This document shows, piece by piece, positions 1 through 9,238 of a stretch of 64,000 nucleotides of DNA. Numbering within the stretch: position 1 is the stretch's first letter; every line of letters begins with the position of its first letter. A program made the translations under genes and the position numbers. Where the stretch lies: assembly GCF_000005505.3 (NCBI RefSeq), contig NC_016134.3:43366650-43430649 (forward strand), in the 5' to 3' direction. The stretch is from Brachypodium distachyon. Lineage: Eukaryota > Streptophyta > Magnoliopsida > Poales > Poaceae. Below the pieces are notes generated by a model that was not told the DNA's origin, ran no database searches, and worked only from the letters and a program-made list of their open reading frames with translations.

Positions 1-513
1 ACACGAACATGTCCCCCGTCTGCAGCGTCTGCTCGTACACCTTGAGCGCCGTCTCGTCCATCAGCCCCACCTGCAACGGGCCCTTCACCACGAACAGCAG
101 CTCCGACGCCCTGCCATTGATGACGTGTCAGCATGAGCACAGCAACAGAATTGGTCATGAACTCATGATCTCAAGAGCTGGCTGGATTGTAGGACATGGT
201 ACCTGGGGTGGATGTGGGGCGGGTTGACGGTGCCGGGGCCGAAGAAGAGGGAGGCGTAGGAGACGGACTGCCCGAGAAGCGCCGGGAACTCGGCGACGGT
301 GGCCTTGGACACGGAGAACTTGGCCGGGTCGGCTGGGTTGCCGGTGACGAGGCCGCCGTAGGTGAAGAAGGTGCCGTTGAGGAGGGACGAGTTGGTGCCG
401 GCCGGCACGACGAAGTCCGTCAGGATGTCCGGGTCGCTGGCGTTGGCCACCAAGGCAATGGCCATGGCAATGCAGAGGAGGACGAGGAGATTGTTAAGAC
501 ACGGCCCCGCCAT
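1..513 (-). CDS. Germin-like protein, partial (GLP1)
   Basis: Cupin of the germin-like family, expected to be a secreted, metal-binding apoplastic oligomer. Two exons are visible: 513-203 and 110 to the left window edge, with a 92-base intron (GT at 202-201, AG at 112-111) that splits an Arg codon. Exon 1 encodes a signal peptide (about residues 1-25), the DPDILTDFVVP start of the mature protein, and the first two metal-ligand histidines in HIHPR (about residues 100 and 102). Exon 2 continues ASELLFVVKG and reaches GDMFVF before the window ends, so the last ligand His and the C-terminus are outside. It diverges from the three other GLPs here, which have no intron. No Cys is present in the visible mature part, unlike most germins. 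The first in-frame ATG after a weak TATA-like stretch was chosen as start. Confidence 0.9.
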
Positions 514-1316
514 TTTCGCAGAGGCAGATTATACAGAGTAGTAGTAGCTGGTAAGGTTAATTGTCTGATCGATCGAGACCGTGATTATTTGTAGGAGTCG
601 CATGGGCGCCGGGCTTTGGAAGCGCCGTGGAGAAGGGTCGAAGGAGATGAGCTAGCTGGCTGGAAAGATGCATAAGCTTGCCGTTGTTGTAGCTGTTTCC
701 AAAGTTTGACAGGTAAGCAGATTTGTGAGTATCTCTAATGTGCTCTTGTGACACTAGAAGGAATACTGCAAGTCTGGATGAATGTGACTAAGTCACTAAG
801 ATAGCATCTTGTGTTCTAATCTGTCTAACTTAACCGGCCTTACTGGCTTACTGGTGATCCTGTCGTAGTGTACGGTTTAGACCAAAATTTGACAATTTTT
901 GGTTACTTCTGTTGATAAATTTTGTCAAAGTAGCATTTGAATTTGTCAAGTCTCCAGCGATAATCTGGTTCCTATTGCCTGAGCCGAGAGACTGAGAGGC
1001 CGAGACACGCTAGAATTCTGCTCTGCATGCATGCAATGCAAGCAGCTGCTGGTATATTCGTGTGTGTAGTACCATATGCTTGGATACAACAAGAGCTGCA
1101 TATAACATAGGCCGGTTAATTCTTCCCCAGAAGCTAGCATGCGTGTGTCAGCCGTGATGTATGTGTGCTAGCAGGTTACAGCTTGCATGCTGGCCTAAGG
1201 AGCTAGCCAGGCCACCATGTTGGTCGGGCCCAAATGCATCCACAAAATGTTTAAGCATCACCCTCGATTTCTCAAATACTCTTCATCACCTCGCTCCAAC
1301 GACCGATCTTCTTCTC
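514..1316. other. Divergent spacer between GLP1 and GLP2
   Basis: Head-to-head promoters of GLP1 (-) and GLP2 (+) lie here. Bases 1161-1280 form a block that recurs upstream of GLP3. No gene or RNA is seen. Confidence 0.6.
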
Positions 1317-1324
1317 TATATAAA
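1317..1324 (+). promoter_or_regulatory. TATA box of GLP2
   Basis: TATATAAA lies 88 bases before the chosen ATG. It argues that the long in-frame extension upstream of 1412 is mostly promoter and 5' UTR rather than protein. Confidence 0.75.
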
Positions 1325-1411
1325 CATCACAAGCAGCTCTCTAAGATCATCACCACAGTCTCTGTCTTTGCAACAGTTATCAGTAGTACTAGCAGTGATT
1401 CATTCAGCTCA

Positions 1412-2074
1412 ATGGCACCCGGCATCAACTCAATGGCCTTCCTGGTTGTCGCCGTGCTAGTCTTGGCGGCGGCGCCAATGGCCGTGGTGGCCGGCGACCC
1501 GGACATCCTGACCGACTTCGTGGTGCCCAGGGACTTGCTAGGCGTGCCGCAGAACGTCACCGGCGACTACTTCACCTTCACCGGCTTCCAGGCCGCGCTG
1601 AACGCGACCATGCCGATGCCGATGCCGACGCAGAACTTCACGGTGAACAAGGCCACCATGATGGAGTTCCCGGCGCTCAACGGGCAGAGCGTCTCCTATG
1701 CCATGCTCCGGTTCCCCTCCGAGTCCGTGAACCCGACGCACACGCACCCGCGCTCCGCCGAGCTGCTGCTCGTCATCCAGGGCGCGCTCTCCGTCGGCTT
1801 CGTCGACACCACCGGCAAGCTCTACACGCAGGACCTTGACACCGGCGACATGTTCGTGTTCCCCAAGGGGTTAGTGCATTACCAGTCGAACCCGGGTCAG
1901 GGCCCGGCTGTCGCGCTCTCGGCGTTCGGGAGCGCCGCTGCCGGGACCGTGTCGGTGCCGGTCACCGTCTTCGGCACCGGCGTCGATGATGTTGTGCTGG
2001 CCAAGTCGTTCAAGACCGACGTGCCCACCGTGCAGAAGCTCAAGGCGGCGCTCACTCCCCCGGCCAAGAAGTAA
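1412..2074 (+). CDS. Germin-like protein (GLP2)
   Basis: Complete intronless GLP of 220 residues. The signal peptide covers about residues 1-27 (AAAPMAVVAG) and the mature protein starts near GDPDILTDF. The cupin metal site is intact: His110, His112 and Glu117 in the first germin box (THTHPRSAE) and His156 in the second (PKGLVHYQSN). Germins are manganese cupins, some with oxalate oxidase or superoxide dismutase activity; which applies here cannot be read. There is no Cys at all, so the usual N-terminal disulfide is missing. The reading frame is open further upstream to 1217, but the TATA box at 1317 makes that part untranslated. The start at 1412 gives the expected leader, although a second Met (residue 8) is possible. 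It sits in a GLP cluster with GLP1, GLP3 and GLP4. Confidence 0.93.
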   Translation: MAPGINSMAFLVVAVLVLAAAPMAVVAGDPDILTDFVVPRDLLGVPQNVTGDYFTFTGFQAALNATMPMPMPTQNFTVNKATMMEFPALNGQSVSYAMLRFPSESVNPTHTHPRSAELLLVIQGALSVGFVDTTGKLYTQDLDTGDMFVFPKGLVHYQSNPGQGPAVALSAFGSAAAGTVSVPVTVFGTGVDDVVLAKSFKTDVPTVQKLKAALTPPAKK

Positions 2075-2492
2075 ATTGATGTGCTGAATGCTGATCTTGT
2101 TAAGTTCTTCCTCTTCGACGTGTCGTGTCAAGTCCCCGTGTGCATGAATTAATAAGGCCAGAGACCACAATTTATGATGAAGTATGATACAGAGCACCCA
2201 TGTGTTTACGTGTTAATGCACGAGAGTGAAGTACTATTAAGCTTTGTGATGTGAGCGTGTGAAATTTTATCTGATTTGGATGTTAAGATTGTGCCATCGA
2301 TCGTCTGTTGAATCAACCTCATCCAGTCATCCTTGTGTCGTGACCCTATTCTAGACTCTGCCTATAGTAAAAAAGCTGACCTCTTCCTCGCAAGATAAAA
2401 GAATGTGTCATCGTCAACTTCCGTTTCTTTCTTTTTAAAAGACGTTTTGACAAGTCAAATTTTATAATAAATTTCACAAAATCACACGTTTT

Positions 2493-2909
2493 TGGGTTAG
2501 GGTTTCATCGGGCCACAGTTATCACTAATAGTCTCACAGAACCACAGTTTTTGGGGCAAACTGTCTCACAGAACCCAAATTGGATAGGTTAGGCCGTTTG
2601 TATTTTTGACAAGTGAGACCCACTTGTCATATGCCAAGTCAGACCCATTTCGTTGCCACGTCAGCTTTTGGACCCGTTAAGGGTTATTTCTCTACCTAAA
2701 TTGTCATCTCGGGTCGGGTCTGGGAGCTGACATGGCAACGAAACTGGTTGTCCAGACTGAGGTGACGTGTGACAGGCTGGCCCCACCTGTTAGAAAAACC
2801 ATTAAACGACATAATCTATCTGATTTGGGTTTTGTCACCAGACTGTCCCAAAAACTGTGGTTCTGTGAGATTATTAGTGATAACTGTGACCCAATGAAAC
2901 ACTAACCCA
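2493..2909. mobile_element. Foldback MITE, unclassified
   Basis: The two ends are about 88-base inverted repeats: 2493-2581 and 2823-2909, starting TGGGTTAG and ending CTAACCCA, with roughly 85-90 percent identity by eye. The inner part is also partly palindromic (TTTCGTTGCCACGTCAGC near 2650 against GCTGACATGGCAACGAAA near 2727), so most of the 417-base element can fold back. No convincing target duplication was seen and no protein is encoded. It lies downstream of GLP2. Confidence 0.7.
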
Positions 2910-3099
2910 GGGAGAAAGAACATATATAGTGCCATCTAACTACGTTTTTCTAACCGTTACGTAAGGTCTAACATGTGACCATTCACACTAGGTGGCCGAA
3001 CTCACCTGAGTATGATTGTATGAGTGACGACACAATGTTTTACCTGAAAATATCCAGGTGGGGCCAACTGATGCAAGTACTCAATCTGTTCCATGTTTA

Positions 3100-3108
3100 T
3101 AAATTACA
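3100..3108. repeat. Target-site duplication, left of Pack-MULE
   Basis: TAAATTACA here pairs with TAAATTATA at 4116-4124 (8 of 9 bases). A 9-base duplication is the Mutator hallmark. Confidence 0.75.
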
Positions 3109-4115
3109 CGAGGAAATTGCACAAAACACTCAACATTGGTCCAGTTGTTGCAGTGAACACCCATTATTCGTTTTTTTTCCCGCAAAACACCTACTATTCG
3201 GCTAATCCGTTGTAAGTAAGTCATAACCCGAGTTTCAGCACGCCAATGACGATTCTGACCGGTGGGTCCCACCTGTCAGTGCCAACATGGCACCCTGTGC
3301 TTGCCAGCGTGGATCGGGTTGATCGATCCCACCGGTTCGGTGCAGAGCGCGAGTACGGCGGAGAGGAACGTCTTGGCGGACGCGTCCAGGGTCGCCGAGA
3401 GGTGCCACGGCGGCAAGCAGCAGCAGAAGAAGGCCGACGGGCTCCGGGCTCTCGGCCACGACACCGCTGTCTGCAAGTCACGGCGGGACAAGGCCCCTTC
3501 CTTTCCAGCAGGGGAACGTGAGTACATCAATGCCATGGTGGAATCGGAATTGGAACTGGATGCGACGACGCTGGTCGTGGAGGTGGACTTCCGGTCAGAG
3601 TTCGAGGTGGCGCGGCCGACAAAGGCTTACCTGGCGGTGCTGCATGCAGGCGCTGCCGGCGGTCTTCGGGGGCACGCCGGACCGCCTCGGGCGGATCGTG
3701 GCCGTCGTTGCCGAGGCCGCGCGGCAGAGCCTGAGGAAGAAGGGCCTCAACTTCCGCCAAGTGGCTCTCCCCCACGCCCACAAGCAGCGGCCGTCGCCGC
3801 CGACCGCGACGCCAGTGTCCGCCGCGAGCTTCACTGGCCAGTTCGAGCTGAGGTTCGACGGGGAGACCAAGGGGCGCGATTTTCGGCGAGGACGACGGCT
3901 TCTTCTACGCTCCCCACGTTGGCAAGCCCACAGTGCCATGTTGGCACTGACGGGTGGGCCCTACCGGTCAAAATCACCGTTAGTGCGCTGAAACTCAGGT
4001 TAGAACTTATTTGCAATGGGTTAGCCGAATAATAGGTGTTTTCCGTAAAAAAGACGAATACCAGGTGTTCTCCGCAACAGTCAGACCAATGTTTAGTGTT
4101 TTGTGCAATTTCCTC
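3109..4115. mobile_element. Pack-MULE (non-autonomous Mutator-like element)
   Basis: Inverted repeats of about 200 bases bound the element (3109 to about 3310 and about 3925-4115; outer ends GAGGAAATTGCACAAAACAC and its complement). They are flanked by a near-perfect 9-base direct repeat. There is no transposase. The middle, about 600 bases, is much richer in GC than the ends and carries a fragment of a host gene (DUF506 family), the structure called Pack-MULE in grasses. It lies between GLP2 and GLP3. Confidence 0.88.
3374..3770 (+). pseudogene. Captured DUF506 (PF04720) gene fragment
   Basis: The frame encodes a segment I recognise as the plant DUF506 (PDDEXK-like) family: GLRALGHDTAVCKSRRDKAP, then SFPAGEREYI, then VDFRSEFEVARPTKAYLAVL, and after a frame change QALPAVFGGTPDRLGRIVAV and AARQSLRKKGLNF. 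The frame change is explained by a 4-base duplication in TGCATGCAGG at 3641-3650. The family's C-terminal part (usually WRKPEYMRAKW) is absent; the sequence after about 3770 is of other origin. Neither end is gene-like and the piece lies wholly within the Mutator-like element, so it is a captured, broken exon and not a functional gene. Confidence 0.82.
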
Positions 4116-4124
4116 TAAATTATA

Positions 4125-4206
4125 CTCCATCCGTTCCAAAATAAGTGATTTGAATTTGTATAGATTCTTGTACAAATCTACTTCACTTATTTTGGGACCG
4201 AAGGAG
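4125..4206. mobile_element. Stowaway MITE
   Basis: An 82-base element with inverted ends (CTCCATCCGTTCCAAAATAAG and complement) between TA dinucleotides. It sits immediately beside the right target duplication of the Pack-MULE. Confidence 0.8.
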
Positions 4207-5204
4207 TAACACATTTTGGCTATCTGTCACCTACCCGTAAAGAATCCACCATTCATATGGAGAAGGATTTAGTGAAATTATTTCACCTGACAGCTGACAT
4301 GTGGGTCCCACGACCTGTTGGCTCACATGTCAGCCACCCAAAGTTAGATGACGTCACGCCACTGAATCCAGGTCCCATTCATATATGCTCTGAAGTCCGT
4401 GCAAATCAGGTCACATCACTCGGTACTGCACTTGTTTTCAGTAATGTAGTGAAGTACACCGATAGGTCCTGGTCCAGGTAAATAAAATTCCTCCACGCTT
4501 TTACGGGCTGTTTTAGTTTGCCAAAACATTTGACAATTTGAAATGGAGGGAGCATTTTACCTTGCTCTTCAATTCATTAATTTGTCAGTGGAGCTCCAAG
4601 GCCACGCAGCAACGCCCTACATCATAACCTTGCACTGTTGCAGATGACTTTAGGAGCATTTTCGCTACAAAAGACGGGTTAACCCTGACAGTTTTCCAAC
4701 ATCCCGGATTGTGCTACTACGATTGATAGGACAACGGTCGAATTTATTGTAGATTCATATCGTAGTAACCAAGTAACCAACGCACTGACCACATCCAATC
4801 TTGCCAGGCTAGAAAACTTGTTACCCGGCCATGCACCGCTATCCTACGCCGTAATTAAAGATCAGACCGCCCTCAAGTACGGGCTTCTTCCATAAGTTCG
4901 CTCGTATCGACTAGGGAGTGACATCATTTCCCCCAACCTCCGGCGCGCTCTGATGGCTCTATGCCATCTCCTCTCCTTCCTTGCTCCACATCCATCGTTC
5001 CGCCTACTCCCTAGCTCTCATCCCATCCCACGTTCGCGAATCGTGCGCTCCGGAACGCTAGGGGAGTGAATAAGAAATTAGAAATGCGAAGAAAAAAGAT
5101 ATTCGCGACCCAAAACAAGAGGGGCAAATGTAAAATTTCCAGTTCATTCTTTCCGGAATGCGTCATGCATGCGCGCAAAAGCTGCAGGCTACAGCCTGCT
5201 TTTT
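4207..5204. other. Spacer before GLP3
   Basis: AT-rich DNA with short palindromic stretches (for example ACATGTGGGTCCCACG near 4299) and no supported gene. Short open frames are unlike any family I know. Confidence 0.5.
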
Positions 5205-5300
5205 CTAGAAGCTAGCGCTAGCTAGCCAGCCAGGCCAACACTTTGGGCCGAATGTATCCACAATGTTGAATACATTGTTTAAATCGCCCTCGGTTTCTCA
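5205..5300 (+). promoter_or_regulatory. Promoter block duplicated between GLP2 and GLP3
   Basis: The stretch from GCTAGCCAGCCAGGCCAAC through CCCTCGGTTTCTCAAACAA matches 1200-1280 upstream of GLP2 (shared pieces CTAGCCAGGCCA, ATCCACAA, CCCTCG.TTTCTCAAA). At GLP2 it lies about 40 bases before the TATA box; here it lies about 500 bases before it. The extra DNA was inserted after the duplication. Confidence 0.7.
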
Positions 5301-5804
5301 AACAACCCACACGTACCGACCCTTCGAGCAAGATTAACAGCTGCAGCATGTCGCTGGCTGTAATTTGTCGTGTCATCTTTAAATACTATAATAGTTAGCA
5401 TGTATAATAAATTAGTTATAAAAAACACTACTTTATTAATAGCAGGCTTACATTATGGTTTCACAGGATGTTTAGGAGCACGTGTTGCAGCTGGCTACTA
5501 CTCCTCCGTTCCTTAAAGATTAGCATATTAGATTTCATTAAAACAATGCTTTGACCACAAACTATTATGTTAAATTGTGGTTAATATGACATGAAACCAC
5601 AAGTATCATGAAATACTTTTGATAACGAATCTACAGATACTAATTTTACGTCATATAAAATACATCTTCATTAACAACCCACTTCTCTTCTCTCTCCCTC
5701 TTCTCTGTTCTCCAACTAAACACCAATATAATATTTAAATTGTTGTAGTCAGTTTATAACCCACTGTTATTCTTGCTGTTCGTCACGTCACTCGATCGCT
5801 TCTG
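5301..5804. other. DNA inserted between GLP3 promoter block and TATA box
   Basis: AT-rich DNA without a gene. A MITE-like end (ACTCCTCCGTTCCTTAAAG near 5500) is visible but its partner end is not, so any element is truncated. Confidence 0.5.
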
Positions 5805-5811
5805 TATAAAT
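5805..5811 (+). promoter_or_regulatory. TATA box of GLP3
   Basis: TATAAAT lies 95 bases upstream of the GLP3 ATG, much like the GLP2 spacing. Confidence 0.75.
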
Positions 5812-5899
5812 AACACACGTGGCCTGCAAGATCTTCACACACATCTCACAACCACAGCCAAGATTCTTGGAGAAACCGCTTAATTAGCTTGTGGATCCA

Positions 5900-6538
5900 A
5901 TGGCGTCCTTCCACGCTCTGGTGTTCGTGGCGCTCGCGCTGGTCTCGGCGGCGCCAATGGCCGTGGTGGCCGGCGACCCGGACATCCTGACCGACTTCGT
6001 CGTGCCGACAAACCTCCTAGGCGTGCCGATGAACGTCACGGCCGACTTCTTCACCTACACGGGCTTCGCCTTTCCCTTCCTGCCCCCGGCGACCTTCTCG
6101 GTGATGAAGGCCTCCATGAAGGAGTTCCCGGCGCTCGAGGGGCAGAGCGTGTCGTACGCCAAGCTCAGGTTCCCGCCGGGCACCGTGAACCCGACCCACA
6201 CGCACCCGCGCGCCGCCGAGCTGCTGCTCGTCCTCGAGGGCGCGCTCTCCGTCGGCTTCGTCGACACCGCCGGCAAGCTCTACACTAAAGACCTTGTTGT
6301 CGGGGACATGTTCGTGTTCCCCAAGGGCCTCGTGCACTACCAGTACAACCAGGGCGCCGGCCTCGCCGTCGCGCTCTCGGCGTTCGGCAGCGCCAACGCC
6401 GGCACCGTGTCCGTGCCCCTCACCGTCTTCGGCACCGGCGTCGATGACGTTGTGCTGGCTAAGTCGTTCAAGACCGATGTTGCCACCGTGCAGAAGCTCA
6501 AGGCCGCGCTCACTCCCCCGCCGTCGCCCAAGAATTGA
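5900..6538 (+). CDS. Germin-like protein (GLP3)
   Basis: Intronless GLP of 212 residues with the first ATG downstream of the TATA box. The signal peptide ends near residue 25 (AAPMAVVAG). Metal ligands His100, His102, Glu107 and His146 are all present, as are both germin boxes. The C-terminus KTDVATVQKLKAALTPPPSP is nearly identical to GLP2 and GLP4. No Cys occurs in the protein. The 3' UTR (GAGTTAATAAGGCCAC near 6610) closely matches that of GLP4, so GLP3 and GLP4 are the closest pair. It is followed on the same strand by an acidic-protein gene, an arrangement repeated in mirror image at GLP4. Confidence 0.94.
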   Translation: MASFHALVFVALALVSAAPMAVVAGDPDILTDFVVPTNLLGVPMNVTADFFTYTGFAFPFLPPATFSVMKASMKEFPALEGQSVSYAKLRFPPGTVNPTHTHPRAAELLLVLEGALSVGFVDTAGKLYTKDLVVGDMFVFPKGLVHYQYNQGAGLAVALSAFGSANAGTVSVPLTVFGTGVDDVVLAKSFKTDVATVQKLKAALTPPPSPKN

Positions 6539-7112
6539 TTTGGTGGTTGCTGAGTCCTACTAAGCTTGTTGTTGCTCTTCTCTTCTTTGATGTGTTTTGT
6601 TTGCCCTTGAGTTAATAAGGCCACCAAGCTGGCCAGCGAGTGAGGATGGAATATTTAATTGATCCACGTGCTACCAAGCAGCCAAGCAACTGCTTTAATT
6701 TGTATTAGTGATATGCTTTGTTGTGTCTTGTGATTGTGATCGTGTGGTGTGAAATTTTACCTGATTAATTTGTGCCAAGAACACTTCTATATATGTTCTC
6801 GGACAGTTTTTTTTTATCTCCTTTAAATTCTTTTCAACATAACCTATTTTTCTTAGCAATCGTCGAATACCTGAATGCTGGAACACCCTTATTTATCTCC
6901 TCGGAACCTTTTTTATCTCCGAAATTTTGTCGACACAACCTTATTTTCCTGCAGTTTTTAACGTTTCTGTTTGTGTTAGCACACTCTGTTTTCACCCCGG
7001 AAGGAAAACGGCGAGGACCCGTACGTGGAGAAGCACCAGCTGGCCGGCCGTGACGTACTCCACGTGTCAACCTGCTGATCTGGCAATTACGAGTTTGGAT
7101 CGATTTGGTGCG
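6539..7112. other. Spacer GLP3 to acidic gene 1
   Basis: Contains the GLP3 3' UTR and a T-rich stretch with repeated TTTATCTCC. GGCCGTGACGTAC with a nearby ACGTGTC at about 7047-7069 also occurs upstream of acidic gene 3. Confidence 0.5.
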
Positions 7113-7168
7113 GGACTCGGATACGTGAATTGCACGCGCTTTGCTCCCTGTCCCGTCCGCCTATATAT
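7113..7168 (+). promoter_or_regulatory. Acidic-family promoter block, gene 1
   Basis: GGACTCGGATACG at 7113-7125 followed by a TATATAT box at 7162-7168. The same 13-mer stands upstream of all three family members (10202-10214; 14059-14071 on the minus strand). Confidence 0.65.
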
Positions 7169-7301
7169 GCTCGGTATGCTCGTTCTCGTCAATCGATCTC
7201 AAGTTCTCAACCAAACACAAGCAAACAGCTTAATTAGGCGTGCGATCGAAAGAAGAAGAAAAGAGCCAAGAAAGATCGATCTTTGAGACTTTGATCTTGG
7301 G

Positions 7302-7778
7302 ATGGAGACGCCGGAGCTGGTGCGGCCCCCGTCTCCACCTGGTTTGAGCTGGGATGAACTCATCTCAGACTTTCTGGCGGCGCCGGATGACTGGAACATC
7401 CAATTCGGCCTGCCGGAGCCGACGCCCTACCAAGAAGAAGAAGAAGAACAAGAAGATGATGCCTACATCAACTTCGCGCCGCCGCAGCCCTTCATCGCGC
7501 TGGATCAAGTTCCCAATCCTAACTTGATCCTGCAGCAGCCCTTGGTCGCGCCGGATCAAGGTGGCCACGTGAACCCGCAGCCGTTCATCGCGCCGCCGCC
7601 AGGTCAGGAGGAGTTTAACGCGCTGCCGCTGCCGCCGCTGTATGGAGGAGAACACGACGTGAACCAGCGGTTCGTGTTGGACCAGGAGTTCATGGAGCTG
7701 GTCGACGAGCTCTTCATGGTGCCGGGTGAAGATGAAGACGACGTGAAAGAGTCTGCGGCGTCGTCTCTGACGTTCTAG
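7302..7778 (+). CDS. Small acidic proline-rich protein, member 1
   Basis: I do not recognise this family. The 158-residue intronless protein is strongly acidic and rich in Pro and Gln. Near the N-terminus it has SWDELISDFLAAPDDW, paralleled in member 2 and in the member 3 pseudogene. An EEEEEQEDDAY run follows, then repeated PQPFIA / QQPLVAPDQ units. There is no signal peptide, membrane segment or known domain; the composition recalls transcriptional activation regions, but that is only an analogy. The start is the first ATG after the TATA box at 7162; the leader GATCTTGGG just before it is shared with member 2. Reality is supported by paralogy, by conserved 5' and 3' flanks (ATGTTTGGGTTGGC in the 3' UTR) and by codon-like divergence. 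Confidence 0.7.
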   Translation: METPELVRPPSPPGLSWDELISDFLAAPDDWNIQFGLPEPTPYQEEEEEQEDDAYINFAPPQPFIALDQVPNPNLILQQPLVAPDQGGHVNPQPFIAPPPGQEEFNALPLPPLYGGEHDVNQRFVLDQEFMELVDELFMVPGEDEDDVKESAASSLTF

Positions 7779-8848
7779 CTAGCTTGGACCAGATGTCCGG
7801 AGTACTTGATATTAATCTTAGCTATGTTTGGGTTGGCCGCCCGATTAAGCTGGCTAGAAGAGCCGTAGATTAGCATAAGCTTGTGTGAGTTGTGGTTGTA
7901 ATCATTTAAGGCTAGAGTGTCACAAGGAACTTGTTGCAATTTCAACAATTGTATACATGTGTGCTCTTGTTTTCTGAAACTGAAGAGCGACAGTTCTACA
8001 GACAGGAACTTTCTGAAATGAGAATTTGTTCGCACATTGTTTGATTTGACAAACAAAATAAAATAAAATTGGATAGGAAGTATGTTTTCAGTATATCAGT
8101 ATGCTTGGTTCTGTGTTCGGCCCCGGTAGGTACCAAGTAGAAATACTCCTAGATATGGCATCACGACACCCATTTCCACATTTTCTGCACAAATTGTGGC
8201 TAGTATGTCAAACTGAACCTATTTTAATTTCAGAAACTGTATGTGTGCTCTTGTTTTCTGAAACTGCCTAACAATTGTAACAACAGTACATTCTACAGAC
8301 AGGAACTTCCTGAAACGAGAGCTTTTTACACTGCCTGTACATAAAGAGCCTTCCCCCTCTAAAACAACTCGTGGGTTACTCTACACGTTCAGAACAATGA
8401 ACCAGAACATAGAGTGAATCTTTATCTCTTACAACAAAGCGGTGCTGCCCTGCCCACGTTTCAGGTTCATTAGTGACAATCAGAGATTCAGAATGTCTTG
8501 GGATGAAAAACTTTCTCTCAAGTAGTACTACTAATTAATTTTGCGGATCTCAAACCCTAGAACAACATCAGAAGAACTAAGCCAGATTACAGATCCTCCA
8601 CAACCAAATTTCGAAGAAACAACTTTGACCCTCTGTCCAGTTGCAGGAACTTCAGAATATCGCAAAATTTCAATAGTGCCATAGTATTCATTGAAGGGAC
8701 TTAAAATACCATTCGATTTATCAAATCATGCTAAGAGCTTTGCCAATTAGGAATTAATTAAAATTAATGGATCATGCAAGGTGCTGCTACAGTACTACCA
8801 CAGTACCACGTACCGGCTCAAATGCAGCACATTCTCAATCAAACAATA
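7779..8848. other. Spacer with a diverged direct repeat
   Basis: After the 3' UTR, a segment near 7958-8035 (GTGTGCTCTTGTTTTCTGAAACTG, then TCTACAGACAGGAACTT) recurs at about 8243-8325. No gene is seen. Confidence 0.55.
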
Positions 8849-9076
8849 CTCCCTCCGTTTCTAAATACTAGTCACTGTTTTAATACAAGTTTACACTAAA
8901 ATTTGCACTAAAACAACGACAAGTAAGGATGCAAACGGGATCCCGCGAAAGTCTCGCTTCTAGTTCAATTCTCAAATCTCCTATGCAAATTCTGATTTCA
9001 AAAATGAACTTAGAAACGGGACTTTCGCGGGATCCCGTTTGCATCCCTAACGACAAGTATTTAGGAACGGAGAGAG
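8849..9076. mobile_element. Stowaway MITE (interrupted)
   Basis: Ends CTCCCTCCGTTTCTAAATAC and the complement of CTCTCTCCGTTCCTAAATAC between TA dinucleotides (8847-8848, 9077-9078). Its middle is interrupted by a hAT MITE at 8924-9049. Confidence 0.82.
8924..9049. mobile_element. hAT-type MITE nested in Stowaway
   Basis: 126 bases with inverted ends (GGATGCAAACGGGATCCCGC and complement) and a perfect 8-base target duplication ACGACAAG at 8916-8923 and 9050-9057. Removing the element and one TSD copy leaves a continuous Stowaway. The CGGGATCCCG core is shared with the larger hAT element at 20018-21170. Confidence 0.88.
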
Positions 9077-9238
9077 TAGTATACAAGCTAATTACAAAGT
9101 AACCAGTAATCGAAAGAGTATACATATGTCGATTACAATAAGATCAGGCGTACATGGTAGCGCGTACAAAATCTGAACATTCTCCAAACCAAAGTACTCT
9201 ACTAGCTAGTATTGTACTAACGACGTTGGTTATAGGAG

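Noticed and set aside
1217..1411. 65-codon in-frame extension of GLP2
   Set aside because: It overlaps the TATA box at 1317 and the duplicated promoter block; the signal peptide starts at 1412.
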